64,000 nt of DNA from Ahaetulla prasina (GCF_028640845.1 NC_080540.1:282986524-283050523); one strand, 5' to 3'. Shown: positions 1-10,757, counted from the first letter of the stretch. Program-made: numbers and translations. The notes: generated by a model not told the origin, from the letters alone.

Positions 1-672
1 GAATACAATTAAAGGGAATATTAGGATAGGGACAGTAGGCAGGCTGGTGCTCTTATGCACACCCCTTACAAACCTCTTAGGAATGGGGTGAGGTCAACAG
101 TAGCCAGTCTAAGGTTAAAGTTTTGGGGATTTTGGGATGAAACCACAGAGTCAGGTAGTGCATTCCAGGTATTGACCACTCTGTTGCTGAAGTCATATTT
201 TCTGCAATCAAGTTTGGTGCGGTTTACCGTATCTATCATGTGCTCGTGTATTGTTGTGGTTGAAGCTGAAGTAGCCATTGACAGGTAGGACATTGTAGCA
301 GATGATTTTATAAGCTGTGCTCAGGTTATACTGAAGGCGGCGCTGTAAATTTTCTAAACCCAGAATTTCAAGTCTGGTGGCATAAGGTATTTTGTTGCGA
401 GCGGAGGAGTGGAGGACTCTTCTTGTGAAATATTTCTGGACACGTTCAATTGTATTAATGTCTGATATGCAGTGCGGGTTCCAGACAGACAAGCTGTATT
501 CAAGAATTGGTTTAGCAAATGTTTTGTATGCTCTGGTTAATAGTGTAATATTACTGGAGAAGAAGCTATGCAAGATTAGTTTAATGCGTATCTTCTTCTC
601 CGGTAATGCCTTAATGCCTTTTTTGGCGATGTTGTTACAGTGGGCTTTGGAACTTACATGGCTCAGAGTCTG
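1..672 (-). mobile_element. L3/CR1-type LINE, ORF2 C-terminal fragment
   Basis: Read on the minus strand, this is the C-terminal part of a non-LTR retrotransposon ORF2, followed by its 3' UTR at the window edge. Frames at 573-208 and 293-66 carry the post-RT signature: a KPILEYSLSVWNPH block, then INTIERVQKYFTRRVLHS, LEILGLENLQRRL, FNHNNTRAHDRY, and KLDCRKYDFSNRVVNTWNAL. The two blocks lie in different frames, so there is at least one frameshift and the copy is dead. The reverse transcriptase core and endonuclease are absent (5' truncated). A second copy with the same protein blocks lies at 21650-22375. Confidence 0.85.
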
Positions 673-751
673 ATACTGAGAGTTATGGAAACACTGATGA
701 AGTACTTATAAATACATAAAGGTAGGTAGGAAGGTAGGTGGTAGATGGATG

Positions 752-844
752 AAAGGAAGGAAGGAAGGAAGGAAGGAAGGAAGGAAGGAAGGAAGGAAGG
801 AAGGAAGGAAGGAAGGAAGGAAGGAAGGAAGGAAGGAAGGAAGG
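752..844. repeat. (GGAA)n microsatellite
   Basis: About 23 uninterrupted GGAA/AAGG units, immediately right of the LINE remnant. The long Ser-Phe-Leu-Pro frame seen across it on the minus strand is a translation of the repeat, not a gene. Confidence 0.98.
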
Positions 845-1084
845 ACTGACTTATGACCAGTTGCTGAATTGTACTTATTACCAATCCCAAAACTTACAGT
901 AGATCTGAACTTCTAATGGTTGCAGTCAAGTGACTCAACCACTTTACAACCATTTGCAGCATTCCGTGGTGACCTGACCTCATTTTATGAAAATTTTGCA
1001 GAAAACTGGTGGTTGCTTCTGGTTTTCGGTGCAAAATTGCACCCATAGTAAACCACGGGTTCACTTAACGACCACTGAAAAAAA

Positions 1085-2004
1085 GAAAATCAGGCACACA
1101 CCTTATCAGTTTTATTATCATTACAACTTATGAATGAAATGGACAGACTCCATTACGGCTGTAACTCAAGGACTACTTTTACATTCATAAATAAATGTTG
1201 TCTAAAATCAGATCCACTTTAAAAAAAGACCAGCTAAATTCAGTTAGACAGCCTCAGCTCTAGACTGCAGATGTGAGATTTTCTTAAGAACATTTAGTAA
1301 GACATTTTCTGAATAGGCCATTATTATACTTCACCAGAGGAACAGTTGGCTAACACTTTCTCAAATTCTGAGGAGACGAATCCTAATGCAGAGTTTTTAG
1401 CATGTTGTGTTAAGGGTAGTCTTATCTCACAACCGATATTGTGGGTTATTGAGCAGAGTACCCTTTGAGTTTACGAATGAAAGCGACTGAGAATGATTGT
1501 GGACAATAACAGTTAACATACAAACAAACTGGGTTTTGATAATATTTTTCTTTTAGAGAAAAAGCAAAATTATAGTCCAAAAACAATCCAAGTCAGACAC
1601 ATATAAAGTGAGATAAAGATCAGTCCAGGGATATTTTTCAAATATAAAGCCATCTTACCAGTTGTAGCAAAATACAATAAAACAGATCTTCTTTAGTTTC
1701 ATTCAGGAACAAAGTTCAATATAAAAACAGTCAATAAATATTAAAGAAGCAATAAATAGCCATGACCAAGCAATGATCACGCACAGAGATCAAATATAGA
1801 GTTACAGCATATCAGCAGTAAAAATGGTATAGTGTCTACATAAACCATAATTCAACTTTCCTTTGGTACATTGGCTACAGAGCTCAGCCAATCAGGATGC
1901 ATGATGATGCAACAAAGTTTTTAAAGCCAGATAATACTTTTAGCTCCAAACACACAATGTTGGTTTATATATTTCCTGACCAACCAGTTAGGCAGTAACA
2001 ATTT
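1085..2004. other. Unannotated AT-rich DNA
   Basis: I see no open frame, RNA gene or recognisable repeat here. The sequence is AT-rich and looks unique. The preceding 860-1084 has phrases resembling the TA-flanked mariner-like family (ttcacttaacgaccactg), but it is too decayed to call. Confidence 0.4.
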
Positions 2005-2068
2005 TCCAACATGTTGGATGGGAACTTTGGGAATTGAAGTCCACACATCTTAATACTTCCAAGTTTGA
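2005..2068. mobile_element. Palindromic hAT MITE, half copy
   Basis: Contains the right-hand half of the palindromic family (gaattgaagtccacacatct, then a degenerate gccaagtttgagaaacactg-like end). The left arm is missing. Confidence 0.55.
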
Positions 2069-2100
2069 TAAAGACTGTCCTAATATGTGTGTGTGTGTGC

Positions 2101-2890
2101 AAAATAATTCATTAAATAATAATAAACAAAAATGGTAGAATCAGTAAGTTCTTGAGCCATGAACTGGAGAGTTAAATTTAAAGCAACTTGCTGTAGCTTT
2201 GGCACCAAACAGTCATGCAAAAATTTTCTTTCTTTCTTTTTTCCTTCCTTCCTTCCTTCCTCTTCCTTCCTTCCCTCCCTTCCATTTCTGGAGATATCTT
2301 GTCTAACCATTTTTAAGCTGCTTTAATTTTAGTGGAGCTGGATTTTTAATTTAGTTTCAATATATATTTATGCAATGATTGCTTTGCATTATTGTCTACT
2401 TTATCATTTTAAAAGCTTGGCATGTTCCACGTTCACAGTAGAAAATGCTATGCAGATGCCTATTGCATAAATAAACATGAAATGCAATTTCAGCATGATT
2501 TTCAATGGTGTAAGAACAGTAATAAGAAAAATTCATTTAGCCTTTGAAATATGTACTTGTCTGACTGGAAGTGCAATGAAAAAGAACAAAGAAGTCTAAA
2601 TTGCAGATTTAATCCAAAACCCCTTGCAGCTCTCAGGAACTTTTAATAAATGTCAACTTTGGGTGTTATTTGAGTTCAAAAATACAGATTTGAGATGATA
2701 GTTTGAAAGAATGCTGTGACATTCTGGGGCAAGGCAGCATTTTGCTTTCAGAAAAAAACAACAAAGCATTTGCTTTTAAATGATGGTTAAATGTTAAGAT
2801 GGTTTTCTACCACAGTGCTAAGACATGTTTAGTGCTTTCATCAATAGCCTGGAAAGCATGGCATCTCTTTTTCAGTTCATTCCCTCAGAT
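2101..2890. other. Unannotated interval with short CT-rich tract
   Basis: A (TG)n run at about 2085-2100 and a TTCC-rich tract at 2225-2285 are the only repeats I can name. No coding signal is visible; the rest looks like ordinary AT-rich intergenic DNA. Confidence 0.4.
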
Positions 2891-2908
2891 TTGTGTCATC
2901 TCCTATGT

Positions 2909-3038
2909 CAGTGTTTCTCAGCCTGGACAACTTTAAGGGGTATGGACTTCAACTCCCAGAATCCACCATGGCTGGCTGGGGGGGATTCTGGGAGTTGAAG
3001 TCCACACATCTCAGAGTTGTCAAGGTTGAGAAACACTG
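2909..3038. mobile_element. Palindromic hAT-type MITE
   Basis: Two inverted arms begin CAGTGTTTCTCAGCCTGG and end with its complement-like CAAGGTTGAGAAACACTG. The centre carries the family core acttcaactcccagaatc / gattctgggagttgaagt. Flanks do not show a clear 8-bp duplication in this copy. Confidence 0.75.
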
Positions 3039-3051
3039 TTTGACAGGTGTA

Positions 3052-3725
3052 CCGTATTTTTCGGAGTATAAGGCGCACCATTTCCCCCTAAAAGAGGGTG
3101 AAAATTTGGGTGCGTCTTATACACCAAATGTAGCCCCGCCCACCCACCAGCCCCCACCCTTCGGAGGTTGTTGGCCTCCGCGCGTCGCATTTTCCAGCGC
3201 TCTAGGTGGCGGGGATCCTCACTTCCACTTTATTTTGATAATGAGCAGCAAAGATCATTTTATCTGTATAAAACAAACCTTATCACCCTACGCACATTTA
3301 ACTGGAGGGGGTAAGGTGGGGTGGGGGATGATTTTCATGGTGGCAGAAGAGGGACATCGCACCAAAAGCTCCACTCTCGAGACTCCCCCATCTTCTTACC
3401 TATAGCCATAGGCGTTGAAAGCCTGGCTTTCTCGCAGCAAGGCCGGATAGAGACGCAGCACTTCAATCCTCCTGGATGCTGCCATCTCATAAACACGGTG
3501 CCGGGCTTCCCGGCAAGCCCCCTGTGCCTTTGCTGCCTCTGTTGGAGCCTGATTCTGGAAGCAGCCCAGGGAAGCACGGAGGTTGGGACTCAGTTGGCAA
3601 AGAGGGTGCTGCGCAGGGGGTGTAAGGCAAGGCGCTGCCACCTGAAAACACTTTCCTCCCCGATTCCAAAAACGGGGCGTGTGGCAGCTGCTGCCACCCG
3701 AAAACACTTTCCTCCCCAATTGAGC
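3052..3725. mobile_element. TIR DNA transposon carrying a LYRM4 exon-1 segment
   Basis: Starts at a TA dinucleotide (3050-3051) with CCGTATTTTTCGGAGTATA. The first ~95 bp match the left end of the complete element at 61497-61967 almost base for base. The two then diverge: this copy holds a GC-rich block with a host exon (3400-3485, minus strand), whereas the other holds an unrelated palindromic interior. A phrase ending gaaaacactttcctcccc occurs twice (about 3637-3662 and 3689-3718). I cannot find the right terminal repeat, so the right boundary is approximate and the copy may be truncated. TA flanks suggest a Tc1/mariner-like or related superfamily; the family name is not recognised. Confidence 0.7.
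3400..3485 (-). pseudogene. LYRM4: LYRM4 (ISD11) exon 1 copy with splice donor
   Basis: LYRM4/ISD11 is the small mitochondrial LYR-motif protein that stabilises the cysteine desulfurase NFS1 in iron-sulfur cluster assembly. Read on the minus strand, an ATG at 3485 opens 28 codons plus two bases (MAASRRIEVLRLYPALLRES, then QAFNAYGY), followed directly by GTAAG at 3399-3395. Length, exon phase (AG|G inside an Arg codon) and sequence agree with exon 1 of vertebrate LYRM4 as I know it. The diagnostic L-Y-R motif reads L-Y-P, so the key Arg is lost. No further LYRM4 exon is visible, and the human gene is unlinked to NEDD4L/MIR122. The exon sits inside a TIR element, so I infer a transposon-captured or otherwise duplicated 5' gene segment rather than a working gene. 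Confidence 0.82.
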
Positions 3726-4420
3726 TCAACATTTCTCAAAAGCTTAAGCTCAAATTCTAAATTAAAAAACCTCCTAAATTAAAAAAGAAATCAACCAGCA
3801 AATGTTCCCATATGGCTATTTAAAGGATATTTAAATGCTTAAATATAGTATTTGCTTCTGTGCTCCATTCTTATTATACTCTCTGTTGGATGTTCACAAA
3901 GACCAATTATCCCTTTTAGGATGCCATGCAAAATATTTTTTTCATTCTTTTTTCTTTTGATTCCCCCATAGAAATGTCTTAAGAGCAATACTGGCAGAGC
4001 AGAGGACTCTCTTGAGGGACAATTAGCAAAAGAAAGCCAACCAGCTCTGCTTCCTATATTTTTCACCTGACTGGAGAATTTCTCAAAAGAGCTTCCTTTG
4101 ACTTTTGAATTAGAAGCAGCTGTTTCCCTGGGCCTTCCTCACTTTTTAACTGGCTTGAAATTTGTCATTCAGTTTTTGGTATTGCAAACTCATTAAAACC
4201 ACAATGCGATTGAGTTTCAAGCAAATTCAGCTTGTTTGAGATTGATCTTTTGTAACTAAGACCTAGGCTAGACTCATCTGTTTTGTGAGAAACCGATGGT
4301 TCGATTTGTACACTTGCACAGTTTTAAAAACAGCCTAGTTATTGTGTAAGTCACTATTTCACCTTATGCTGCGTGTGGCTCTTTGCTCAAAGTTTATGGT
4401 TTATAATGTCCTAATCCAAA
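3726..4420. other. Unannotated interval
   Basis: AT-rich sequence with no convincing frame, RNA gene or repeat boundary. Short frames here have no recognisable domain. Confidence 0.4.
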
Positions 4421-4424
4421 ATGG

Positions 4425-4625
4425 CTACTTCTGCTGACTGCCGGCTGCCAGCAGTTTGGCAGTTCTATTCTCATTAGCTCAACGTTGACTTAGCCTTCCA
4501 TCCTTCAGAAGTCGGTAAAATGAGGACCAAGATTGTTGGAAGCAATATGCTGACCCTGTAAACCACTTAGAGGGGTCTATAAAGCACAGTGAAGTGCTAT
4601 ATAAATCTAAGTGCTATTGCTAATA
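4425..4625 (+). mobile_element. tRNA-derived SINE (variant with 'ctaagtgctattgc' tail)
   Basis: Shares the body of the other tRNA SINEs in the window (gttgacttagccttccatcc, gtaaaatgaggaccaagatt), but ends in a different 3' module (cacagtgaagtgctatataa, then atctaagtgctattgct). The tRNA-like head is decayed. It is a second 3'-end subtype of the same SINE body. Confidence 0.7.
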
Positions 4626-4661
4626 GTTTTCCATGCACCTCAGTGTATAGTGATGACCATG

Positions 4662-4934
4662 CAGTGGTGGGCTGCTGCATGGTCTCAAGGGTTCAGGCGA
4701 ACCCTTAGCTTTGATCACTGGCTGGGCCCGCCCACCTGCCCCTGTTCTATGCTATCCATTTATAACTTATTTTCTGGGTAGTTTGACTGGCCCAGCTGCG
4801 TCCCGCACCACCCCTGCTGTTTTCATTGGAGCTGCCTGAGCTGATTAGGCGCCTGTTTGAAGCTCCGTTTCTCTCCCAAAGGGGCACGTGCGAATGAAGC
4901 GAACCTTTGTTAAAGAAAGTGCAGCCCACCTCTG
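4662..4934. mobile_element. hAT-like MITE
   Basis: Bounded by CAGTGGTGGGCTGC and GCAGCCCACCTCTG, an inverted pair of the CAGNGG type. The 8-bp flanks (tgaccatg / ttacccaa) do not match well, so the boundaries rest on the terminal repeats only. The interior has no coding signal. Confidence 0.6.
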
Positions 4935-5135
4935 TTACCCAAGCTACCTTCATTGGACAATGTGACCAGTGACACCTGGGGAGGGATTATTTGCTCTTTT
5001 AATTAGGGGAAAAACCATGGAAATTTTAGAGTTGATTTTCACTATCTGTGCTGATATGGTGTGTCCAATAAACATGTTCTTTGAGGAATCTACCTGCCTG
5101 GGAGTTCTGCTTTTGGTAGATACATTACTTGGAAC

Positions 5136-5424
5136 CAGGGGTGGGCTGCTGGGGGTTCACAGGGGTTCGGGAGAACCTCTAGCTAAGATTCTGTGCAGTT
5201 CAGAGAACTCCCAAATCCCACTCCTGGCTGGCCCCGCCCACCCTTCCCAGGAGTCCCCACGCAGCCCATTTTGGATGCAGGTAAATGCCGGGCATGCACA
5301 GAGGCTCAAGGAGGGTGAAAAACGGGTTTACTGGAAGTTCGGGAAGGGCCTCCGGAGCCTGGGGAGGCTATTTTCACCCTCCCAGAGGCTCGAGGAAAGC
5401 TAAACCTGCTGAAACCCACCTCTG
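5136..5424. mobile_element. hAT-like element, CAGGGGTGGGCTGC family
   Basis: The left end CAGGGGTGGGCTGCTGGGGG and the next ~120 bp match the element at 48683-49084. The right end reads gaaacccacctctg. No target duplication is visible, and the right half differs from the other copy, so this copy is internally rearranged. Confidence 0.6.
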
Positions 5425-5430
5425 GTCTTC

Positions 5431-5720
5431 ACGTGCTGTTTCTGTTGTGTCCGCGGAGCTGCCGAGTGGAGCAAGGAACATGCCGACCGAGACACATTCT
5501 GATTGGTTGATACATAACTCACTCCAGGCAGGAAATTGAAGCACGCCTATTGGCTATGGCATTTTACAGCTCTTTATATAAGAGCTGTCAACTTGGTCTC
5601 TGGTTGTTGTTATTCTGTCCTGGTTGCCTCGTTAAGGTTAGAACGTAATAAACAGTTAACTGTTAGCAATCTGTTTCACCTTATTAATTCTGACCCATGG
5701 TCAGTATTTAAAATTTGGCG
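5431..5720 (+). mobile_element. LTR-like fragment (probable Gypsy-type)
   Basis: The block has promoter-like and poly(A)-like order: a TATA-like tatataag near 5574, aataaa near 5647, then tatttaaaatttggcgaca. The phrase tttggcgacaaggatggg just after 5716 resembles the primer-binding junction of reptile Gypsy elements. No gag/pol frame follows, so it would be a solo or truncated LTR. This is inference from layout; no second LTR is present. Confidence 0.4.
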
Positions 5721-5903
5721 ACAAGGATGGGATTTTCGGAGGTAATATAAGGGTGAGTCACAGAGCTGTTCCTATTTTTCCCTTCCTGCCTTTGTATTGA
5801 CAAAACACTTCACTATATCTAAAAGACAAAGAAATTTCCTTCCTTCCCACTCTCCCTCCCGTCCTGTTCTTTACCTCTCTCCAAGATACCGCATAGTTTA
5901 GTT

Positions 5904-6013
5904 CAGTGGTCTCCAACCTTGGCAACGTGAAGGCTTGTGGACTTCAACTCCCAACTTCAATTCTGGGAGTTGAAATCCACAAGTCTTAAAGTTGCCAAGG
6001 TTGGAGACCCCTG
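5904..6013. mobile_element. Palindromic hAT-type MITE
   Basis: Ends CAGTGGTCTCCAACC / GGTTGGAGACCCCTG. Flanking octamers are gtttagtt (5896-5903) and gattagtt (6014-6021), 7 of 8 identical, as expected for a hAT target duplication. Confidence 0.88.
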
Positions 6014-6575
6014 GATTAGTTGTAAGTAAGGCTCTTTTGCCCTCTTCAGCTTTAATAGCAAAAGCTTCTCTAGCTTTTATTACAGTAGCATTATAAAATT
6101 AGCACTCATTCATTCATTGATAACTAACTAAATCCTAAAACCTCAAACATAAGCAGAGTTTCTTTTTAATGGGATATTCTGATATTTAATGTTCAAAGAA
6201 CAATTTTGGAAGTCTGCTTATATTTATGCTCTAACGAGGGTTTATCTTGAATTCAAATCTCCAATCTCTCCTCCCACATAAGTTTACTTTAAAAAAAAAC
6301 TGGCAGCTCCAACCCAGTGTATTCTATAGAAGGAGATTTATTTATTTCAGAAAAATCTGGCTAACTATTCTTTATCCTTCCATTAATCCCTTATCTAAAG
6401 CATATCTAGCAAGAACCTTTAGCTGGGGAGCATCCTATAGGATAGAAAAAGGGACTGGAGACAGAAGGCACATAAGCATCTTGATTCCATGGCAGCCATT
6501 TTATGACTGGATGGATGAGCTGTCAAAGCAGTCATTTTGTGGAATAGCCCAAAAATGCACTGAACTCAGAATGAT
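6014..6575. other. Unannotated interval
   Basis: A 160-codon open frame starting at 6247 runs through this stretch into the repeat at 6578. It shows no domain, no splice context and ends inside a transposon fragment, so I treat it as chance. Confidence 0.45.
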
Positions 6576-6577
6576 TG

Positions 6578-6729
6578 TCTATGGAGATTCTCAGTCATGC
6601 AGGTCATGGTTGTCCCAAAGGTACTTTTTTCAAGAGGCTGAAGAAGCTTCTTGGATGAGAAGTGAAACATCTTCAAAGAAAAACCAGAAAGTCCAGTTGC
6701 CTCTTGGGAAAAAAGCACTTTTGGGATGA
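6578..6729. mobile_element. Palindromic repeat of the 'tctatggagattctcag' family, partial
   Basis: Left end tctatggagattctcagtca is followed by the inverted half (gaagaagcttcttggatgag, aaaaccagaaagtccagttg). Part of the left arm is deleted. Related copies: 23505-23729, 33246-33371 and 35107-35231. Confidence 0.7.
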
Positions 6730-7120
6730 CTCAGAACCTTCTCAGTAACTGGCCCAGCTCTTCCCTGAGATCCATCTGGTCTCTATCCTTCTAGCCTTCC
6801 AAAAAGTCTTGAAGGCTTAGCTTTTCCTCCATGAGTTGGGTAATGTGTGGCTGAACCCAATATAGTTGGTGGCGGATATGCAGTGTTGTGTTGTGTTGAG
6901 GAGCACCAGGAATTTCTGCATTTTTAAAACTGTTTTCATTGTTGTTTATGAGCATTGTAAAGCCATTGACTATATAACTAACTCATTAAGAAGTTTGAGA
7001 TGTTTTTTGGTTCTATGAAACAGAACTAGGAAATAAGTAATCTTCTAATGTGATTCTTTTTAGAAATCCAGAGGTTTAATCTAGATCAGAGAGGCAGGAA
7101 GAGACAAAAAAACCTTGTTA

Positions 7121-7300
7121 GAATAGAATAGAATTTTTTATTGGCCAAGTGTGATTCGAGACACAAGGAATTTGTCTTGGTGCATATGCTCTCAGTGTAC
7201 ATAAAAGAAAAGATATGTTCATCAAGAATCATAAGGTACAACACTTAATGATAGTCATAGGGTACAAATAAGCAATCAGGAAATATAATATTTAAATAAT
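7121..7300 (-). mobile_element. Snake-type L3/CR1 LINE 3' end
   Basis: On the plus strand it begins with two AATAG units, then ttattggccaagtgtgattc, caaggaatttgtcttggtgc and atgctctcagtgtacataaa. This is the reverse of the LINE 3' UTR that ends at the AATAG tail. It is a short 5'-truncated insertion. Confidence 0.85.
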
Positions 7301-8688
7301 TAAAACATCCCTTGTTCACAGGGATGTTGTAATTATTTGCTCAGATGGAAATGAAAGATTCTTCTTTCAACAGAGGACTTGTATATCATTGTCTAGATGC
7401 TTGTTAGTTGGCTATATCATGTTCCTTTGCATTAAAATGATTTCACTCATATACCCTGTGGGTACCAAATGGTTCTTCTTGCTAAAAAGTACAGGGTGAT
7501 GTATTTAAGCAGGGTAAATCAAAGACTTGAGAGGTATTTTGGATGGATGAATGAATGAATAAGTATATATCTGAAGTCCAGGTTGCACAATAGTATTTTA
7601 AATGCAAGCTTAAGACATTTGAAGAATTTCTTTAAAAGTAGAAGCTGCAACTATGGTGCACACACATTTCTAAACACTTTTATTATACCAAATGAATTGG
7701 TTAGCCAGAATTGGACTCCCTCTTGTGCAGAAAAATAAATTAATAGAAAAACTGATTTTGATAACATTGTTCAGAGACAGCTATTATTACACCAGCATAA
7801 AAACCTAGTAAGTACATACGTAAATTTGATTAGATAGAGTAAACTTTAGTTATTGTTGGATATTGTTGGAGTTATTGTTGGATATTTAGTAGACAGTTTG
7901 CCTATATATAAGATGGTGATGTCAGTGATGTTTTTGATGAAATTTCCAAATCAGATTGGAATAGTACAGGCCACAGTGGAAATTAGAGACTGAATATTAA
8001 CATGCCCAGTTAATTGTACTTGCAGCCCAAATTTTATTTCAAAGTAATAGGCCACACGATAATGGAATGTTTCTTTTGCAGTTATGGGAATGGATCTTGG
8101 CTACTTTTCTGCCAAATGTCAGATACTGTGAGAAGTTGGCTGCTATTTTCTTTAACAGTTGGCTAAATGATTAACGTATTCACAGCTGAGCGGCTTGCAG
8201 CTGAGTCCCAAAAAGAATTATGCTTCCATGATCCAGCTTATTTATCTAAGATCAATGCAACAATACAGCTACTGCTTCAGGCTAAAATAGCCATAACTAT
8301 TAACTTATTAATAAATGGAATGAATACTTAATAATGTCATTTGGATTGGAGAGGGAGGGAAGAAAAAGAGAGACAGTGGTACATAGGCAGTTTGTTCTCA
8401 TTAATTTACATAACCATTTACTCCTGAGCAGTCCTACCATTGATGAACATACATTTGAGTCATGCCATCTCAGCAAAACTAGCTGGATTACCACGTACAT
8501 TCTTAAGAAACAGACTATATTATTTATTGCTTGACATTTTGGCAATGAAAAGCAGAGTTGTCATGGCATGTTATTGTGGTATTCTTTCATAGCTGCCAGA
8601 TAATGCATTTCTCAAATATTCTTAACTTCCTCTGTTAGCATCAACATCTCCTCCTCCTCCTCCTCCTTTTCCTGCACCTGATGGTTTA
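7301..8688. other. Unannotated interval 3' of miR-122
   Basis: AT-rich, apparently single-copy DNA downstream of the miR-122 hairpin on its own strand, so part of it may lie in the primary transcript. There is a (CTC)n run at 8650-8668. No coding frame stands out. Confidence 0.4.
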
Positions 8689-8689
8689 T

Positions 8690-8772
8690 CTAACAGTAGC
8701 TATTTAGTGTGATAATGGCGTTTGACATATTGGATACAAACACCATTGTCACACTCCAAAGCTCCAGCAGGA
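8690..8772 (-). ncRNA. MIR122: miR-122 precursor hairpin
   Basis: miR-122 is the dominant liver microRNA of vertebrates; it acts in Argonaute complexes on metabolic mRNAs. On the minus strand the 5p arm occupies 8758-8737 (begins UGGAGUGUGACAAUGG; seed GGAGUGU) and the 3p arm 8722-8701 (begins AACGCCAUUAUCACAC). Both match the 22-nt human mature sequences as I know them. The 14-nt loop (8736-8723) differs from the human loop, as expected for an unconstrained loop. The arms pair in the usual imperfect stem, extended by gctggagctt on one side and agctactgtt on the other. The host gene in mammals is a non-coding primary transcript (hcr). Orientation matches NEDD4L, as in human. Confidence 0.97.
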
Positions 8773-9940
8773 GAGAAATCTTGGAGGAATGAAATATTCA
8801 TAATGCTAGCTCGATTTATGGAAAACAGCCAGAAGGACCTGCAATAAAGAGAAAAAGGGTTAACGATCACAAATGGAATAAAGACAAATGGGGAAAAAAT
8901 TTAACAGAAATGACACCAATTTTTAAAAGATAAATAGCTGTGGAGCAGTTTAGAATAAATTCTAAACTTAACATTAGTGGCAATGTTGGTAAATTATTTT
9001 CGTTCTGTTTTGTTTACATTCTTTTCATTTCTTCCTTTTCTATTGTTGTAAGCCACCTAGAATAGACCCACAGCAAGATAGGCAGCAAATAAATTTAACA
9101 AACAAATAAACAAACAAATTCTTCAATGTCTTAAGATTTGCCTGGGACTGTTCTGATCAAAGTCACTTTACAGCTGTTGAAGAAGAAAATTATGGTATGG
9201 TTGTCAACATTTCTGCTTAGTCAACTATTTTTTCAACTTTTCTATTGCACTTTTCAACTTACTCATTAAATTACTAGAACATAGCAACTTAAAACTCACT
9301 ATATTCTAAGGGGATTTGGAGCTACATGCTAGATGAGATTTGGAACTACATGGTAGACAAGAGATTTTGAAGAACGCTGATGGAAAGGAAGTCTCCGCAA
9401 GGTCTTTAAATCTTGAAGGAGAAATCTATCCAAATCGAATCATGAAATGTGATACTGAGGAGGCTATTATAAATAATTCCAACAAGAAGTGGGGGAAAAC
9501 GGAAGAAATTGATTGCTACGTGAAGAACTCCCTAAATTTTGTTGTGGAAAAGGGACACGTAAGAAATGGAAGGACAAAAACATAACCCAAGAAGAATATG
9601 AGGGAGACTCCAGAAACAGTAAGGACAATGCCAGAAGGCTAAGCATTCAGAATGATTTGAAGCTTGCAAGATGTACCAAGAAAAACTACAACTGAGTCCT
9701 TTGGCTATGTTAGAAACGAAAGGGGAACCAATGTGATTGCAGATGTCCTGGGAGGAGAATCTGGCAATGGTGAGAAATCCTGTTTTGAGACTTTCATTTC
9801 TTGGAAGAAAAATGGAGTTGGCCATGGTTATCCCATTGGCAGAAGAAATGCAATTTAAGATAGGCAAGGAGAGGGTAAGAGTGAACTCAGCTAATTTAAA
9901 TTAATTCAACCCTCCAGAGTCACATGGCTTATATTGCAGG
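8773..9940. other. Unannotated interval 5' of miR-122
   Basis: Immediately upstream of the hairpin on its strand, so probably within the primary transcript. Open frames of 60-111 codons at 9340-9867 overlap on both strands, have no recognisable domain, and look like chance. Confidence 0.4.
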
Positions 9941-9947
9941 CTCGTAA

Positions 9948-10032
9948 AATGTGGTGCAATTCATTTAACAACTGTCTTGCTTAGCGATGGAAATTTTGGG
10001 TTGAACTGTGGTTGTAAGTTGAGGTCTACCTG
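9948..10032. mobile_element. TA-flanked mariner-like MITE, right-end fragment
   Basis: Retains only the right end (ttcatttaacaactgtcttg through gttgaggtctacctg), directly followed by TA at 10033. The same end is seen at 18713-19010, 38425-38778 and 42829-43233. Confidence 0.7.
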
Positions 10033-10683
10033 TAATACGTTCCTAGTATCGGCCAAGCAATTGTTTAGTTATAACAATAGCATTAAGAAAAATATCTGTA
10101 AATTGCTGGTACAGAAATGACTCTTCTATAGAACAAAAGGAAAATCTCATGAAATAGAGGTGGTTTAATAGTGTTTCAGCAGGAATGCTTATAATAAGAT
10201 TCAGCTAGACTTAAGTCAGAGAAGTAAAATCTTGGCTGTTACTAACGCTGGGTCTTCTTGGGTCGTACAATTTTTATTGACAAAGATTTTTATACTAAAG
10301 CTACAGTAACATAAAGAGATAATTGGAAGTAAGGAAAAGTATGATAAAGGAAAAAAATGAAAAAGTCAAAGTCAAAGAAAGGGAAAGAAAAAAAGAGAGA
10401 GAAATATTTAAAGAAGTAACTGCTGATCAGCAGTTACAAAAAATGGTTATTACCCTTTCCACCCTCCCAAATTATATATCTTCTTCCCTTCTTCCCACAA
10501 ACAACTCTTTCATTTTTCATTTCATTTCAATTCATTTTTGTCTATTTTCAGGAAAAAAAAGTCCATAAAGACTTTTCAGTCTTTTATAAAAGTAGTTATT
10601 TTTTCTTTCCCAATTGCTAGTCATCACCGAGTGATTATATATCAACCTAATGATGATTATCTGAGATTCGAACTTCGGAACTT

Positions 10684-10757
10684 TAAGATGTGCATAGCTG
10701 GCTGGGGAATTCTGGGGGTTGAAATCCACACCTCTTAATGTTGTCAGGGTTGAGAAA
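10684..10757. mobile_element. Palindromic hAT MITE, half copy
   Basis: Right arm only: ggctggggaattctgggggt, gaaatccacacctcttaatg, ttgtcagggttgagaaac. The left arm is missing or decayed. Confidence 0.65.

Noticed and set aside
663..890. Ser/Phe/Leu/Pro-rich 75-codon frame
   Set aside because: It is the translation of a (GGAA)n microsatellite.
2893..3782. Two plus-strand frames of 153-170 codons
   Set aside because: They run through a palindromic MITE, a transposon end and the antisense of the LYRM4 exon; no domain of their own.
6247..6729. 160-codon open frame
   Set aside because: Ends inside a repeat of the tctatggagattctcag family and has no recognisable domain or splice sites.
9340..9867. 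Overlapping 60-111-codon frames on both strands
   Set aside because: No motif, no codon bias, and conflicting strands in an intergenic setting.
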